21,623 bases of DNA, from NCBI GenBank assembly GCA_023246415.1, contig JAHFIK010000001.1, positions 3,657 to 25,279 on the forward strand, written 5' to 3'. How positions within the stretch are numbered: the stretch's first letter is position 1; every line of letters starts with the position of its first letter. Positions 20,704 through 21,623 of this stretch are shown here, in pieces. The notes below the pieces were generated by a model, which ran no database searches, was not told where the DNA came from, and worked only from the letters and a program-made list of their open reading frames with translations. A program made the translations under genes and the position numbers. This DNA comes from Candidatus Uhrbacteria bacterium. Lineage in GTDB: Bacteria > Patescibacteriota > Patescibacteriia > 2-12-FULL-60-25.

Positions 20704-21623
20704 ATGCGCATTCGATCTCTGATGGCTCTCGTGCTCGTGGTTGTGGGAGGTGTGTTGGTATCAAGGTTTGTCTATATCGCGTTTCTCTCGACGCCGAGTG
20801 CGGGAGAACCGATTACGGTGACGATTTCAAAGAATGCGACGGTGACCGATGTTGCTCGCGAACTCGCTGCGGAAAAGCTTGTTTCCTCGGGATGGGTGTA
20901 TCGTGTTTTTGCGCTGATTCACCCCTCAGCAAATACGCCGAAAGCAGGGATGTACCAGTTTCGAAACGGCGCGTCATTGAAAACGATCGCGGATACGATG
21001 ACGCAAGGACCGGTACGGGAAACGGTCACCGTGCGGCTCCTCGAAGGGGGCACGATTGCGCAAGAATCTTCGCTGCTCCAGGCGCAAGGGGGTGATCCGG
21101 CCGCGTTCGTGGCACTCGTTGGCGCATCGTCCCGGCTTCCAGGGAAAACAACCGCCGAGAAGGATGGCCACTCGTTTGATCGCTCACTCATCAGCGAGTA
21201 TCCCTTTTTGAAGGACATTCCAAACGGTCAATCGTTGGAAGGGTACTTATTTCCAGATACCTATGAAGTTTGGAAAGATGATTTGCTGAATGGATTGGTC
21301 ACGAAACAGTTGAATACATTTGATCAGAAAGTCGTGATTCCATTAGATGCGGATCGCAAGGCCACCGGGAAGTCGTGGCATGAGGTGGTGACACTCGCGT
21401 CTATTGTGGAAGGGGAAGTTCCCACCGCCGCAGATCGAAAAATTGTTGCTGGAATTTTTTTACATCGGATGAAGTTGGGGATGCGATTGCAGAGTGATGC
21501 GACATTGAATTACGTGATGCCGGAACGGAATGATCGTCCGGATGCGCAAGATCTGGCCATCAATTCGCCATACAATACCTATGACCACGATGGTCTTCCG
21601 CCTGGGCCAATCGGCAATCCGGG
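20704..21623 (+). CDS. mltG: Endolytic murein transglycosylase MltG (partial, cut by window end)
   Basis: The first 306 residues are visible, and the reading frame is open to the window edge. A single N-terminal membrane anchor (MALVLVVVGGVLVSRFVYIAFL) precedes a LysM-like region (VTVTISKNATVTDVARELAA pattern) and the YceG/MltG catalytic domain. The catalytic Glu is about E236 in ASIVEGEV, followed by FLHRMKLGMRLQSDAT and YNTYDHDGLPPGPIGNPG. The enzyme cleaves nascent glycan strands next to the membrane and helps set their length. Only the last 20-40 residues are probably missing. It is the third envelope-related gene in this end of the window. Confidence 0.95.
   Translation, partial: MRIRSLMALVLVVVGGVLVSRFVYIAFLSTPSAGEPITVTISKNATVTDVARELAAEKLVSSGWVYRVFALIHPSANTPKAGMYQFRNGASLKTIADTMTQGPVRETVTVRLLEGGTIAQESSLLQAQGGDPAAFVALVGASSRLPGKTTAEKDGHSFDRSLISEYPFLKDIPNGQSLEGYLFPDTYEVWKDDLLNGLVTKQLNTFDQKVVIPLDADRKATGKSWHEVVTLASIVEGEVPTAADRKIVAGIFLHRMKLGMRLQSDATLNYVMPERNDRPDAQDLAINSPYNTYDHDGLPPGPIGNP

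Overview
This 21.6 kb window is a gene-dense bacterial chromosome segment. The small stripped-down proteins, a type IV pilus cluster without outer-membrane parts, a DedA/DUF2127/PAP2/MltG envelope set, scarce Shine-Dalgarno sites and a PyrE of the 'CPxC..GVPIN..GHG' type suggest a member of the Candidate Phyla Radiation (Patescibacteria). That placement is inference, not a measured phylogeny. TGA is used as a stop, so the lineage is not one that recodes TGA.

Layout. 1-555: a reverse-strand cold-shock protein with its own promoter and terminator, then a divergent spacer holding a large hairpin. 556-7701: a type IV pilus locus made of a CheY-like receiver, PilB, PilC, a FimT/GspH-like pilin, a PilV-like pilin fused to a seven-bladed LVIVD beta-propeller, a PilW-like pilin, a PilX/GspK-like pilin and two tandem major pilins with separate promoters. 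7773-8921: a DHp-only half kinase followed by its complete histidine kinase paralogue. 9070-10185 (reverse): prephenate dehydratase behind what looks like a complete Phe attenuator. 10416-12263: pyrF and a double-domain pyrE. 12443-14242: three membrane proteins (DUF2127, YdjM-like, DedA). 14326-15858 (reverse): a tail-anchored protein with a long disordered region. 16140-20609: intact GpmI, a GpmI paralogue that has lost most catalytic residues, endonuclease III and a PAP2 phosphatase. 20704 to the end: MltG, cut by the window edge.

Two things stand out. First, nine hairpin-like elements lie between genes or inside leader codons. Their arms are short tandem arrays of about 7 nt (8 nt in one case), mostly unrelated in sequence from locus to locus but alike in architecture. 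One sits in frame inside a prepilin leader, flanked by an 8-bp direct repeat, and removing it restores a canonical leader. Second, pheA is preceded by a promoter, a 19-codon Phe-containing leader peptide and mutually exclusive hairpins ending in a terminator, while the ACT domain's Phe-binding motifs have diverged. Control may therefore have moved from allostery to attenuation.

Many start codons lie only 5-10 nt after a -10-like hexamer, which implies leaderless transcripts. All functions are inferred from sequence motifs read by eye; no database search was run.
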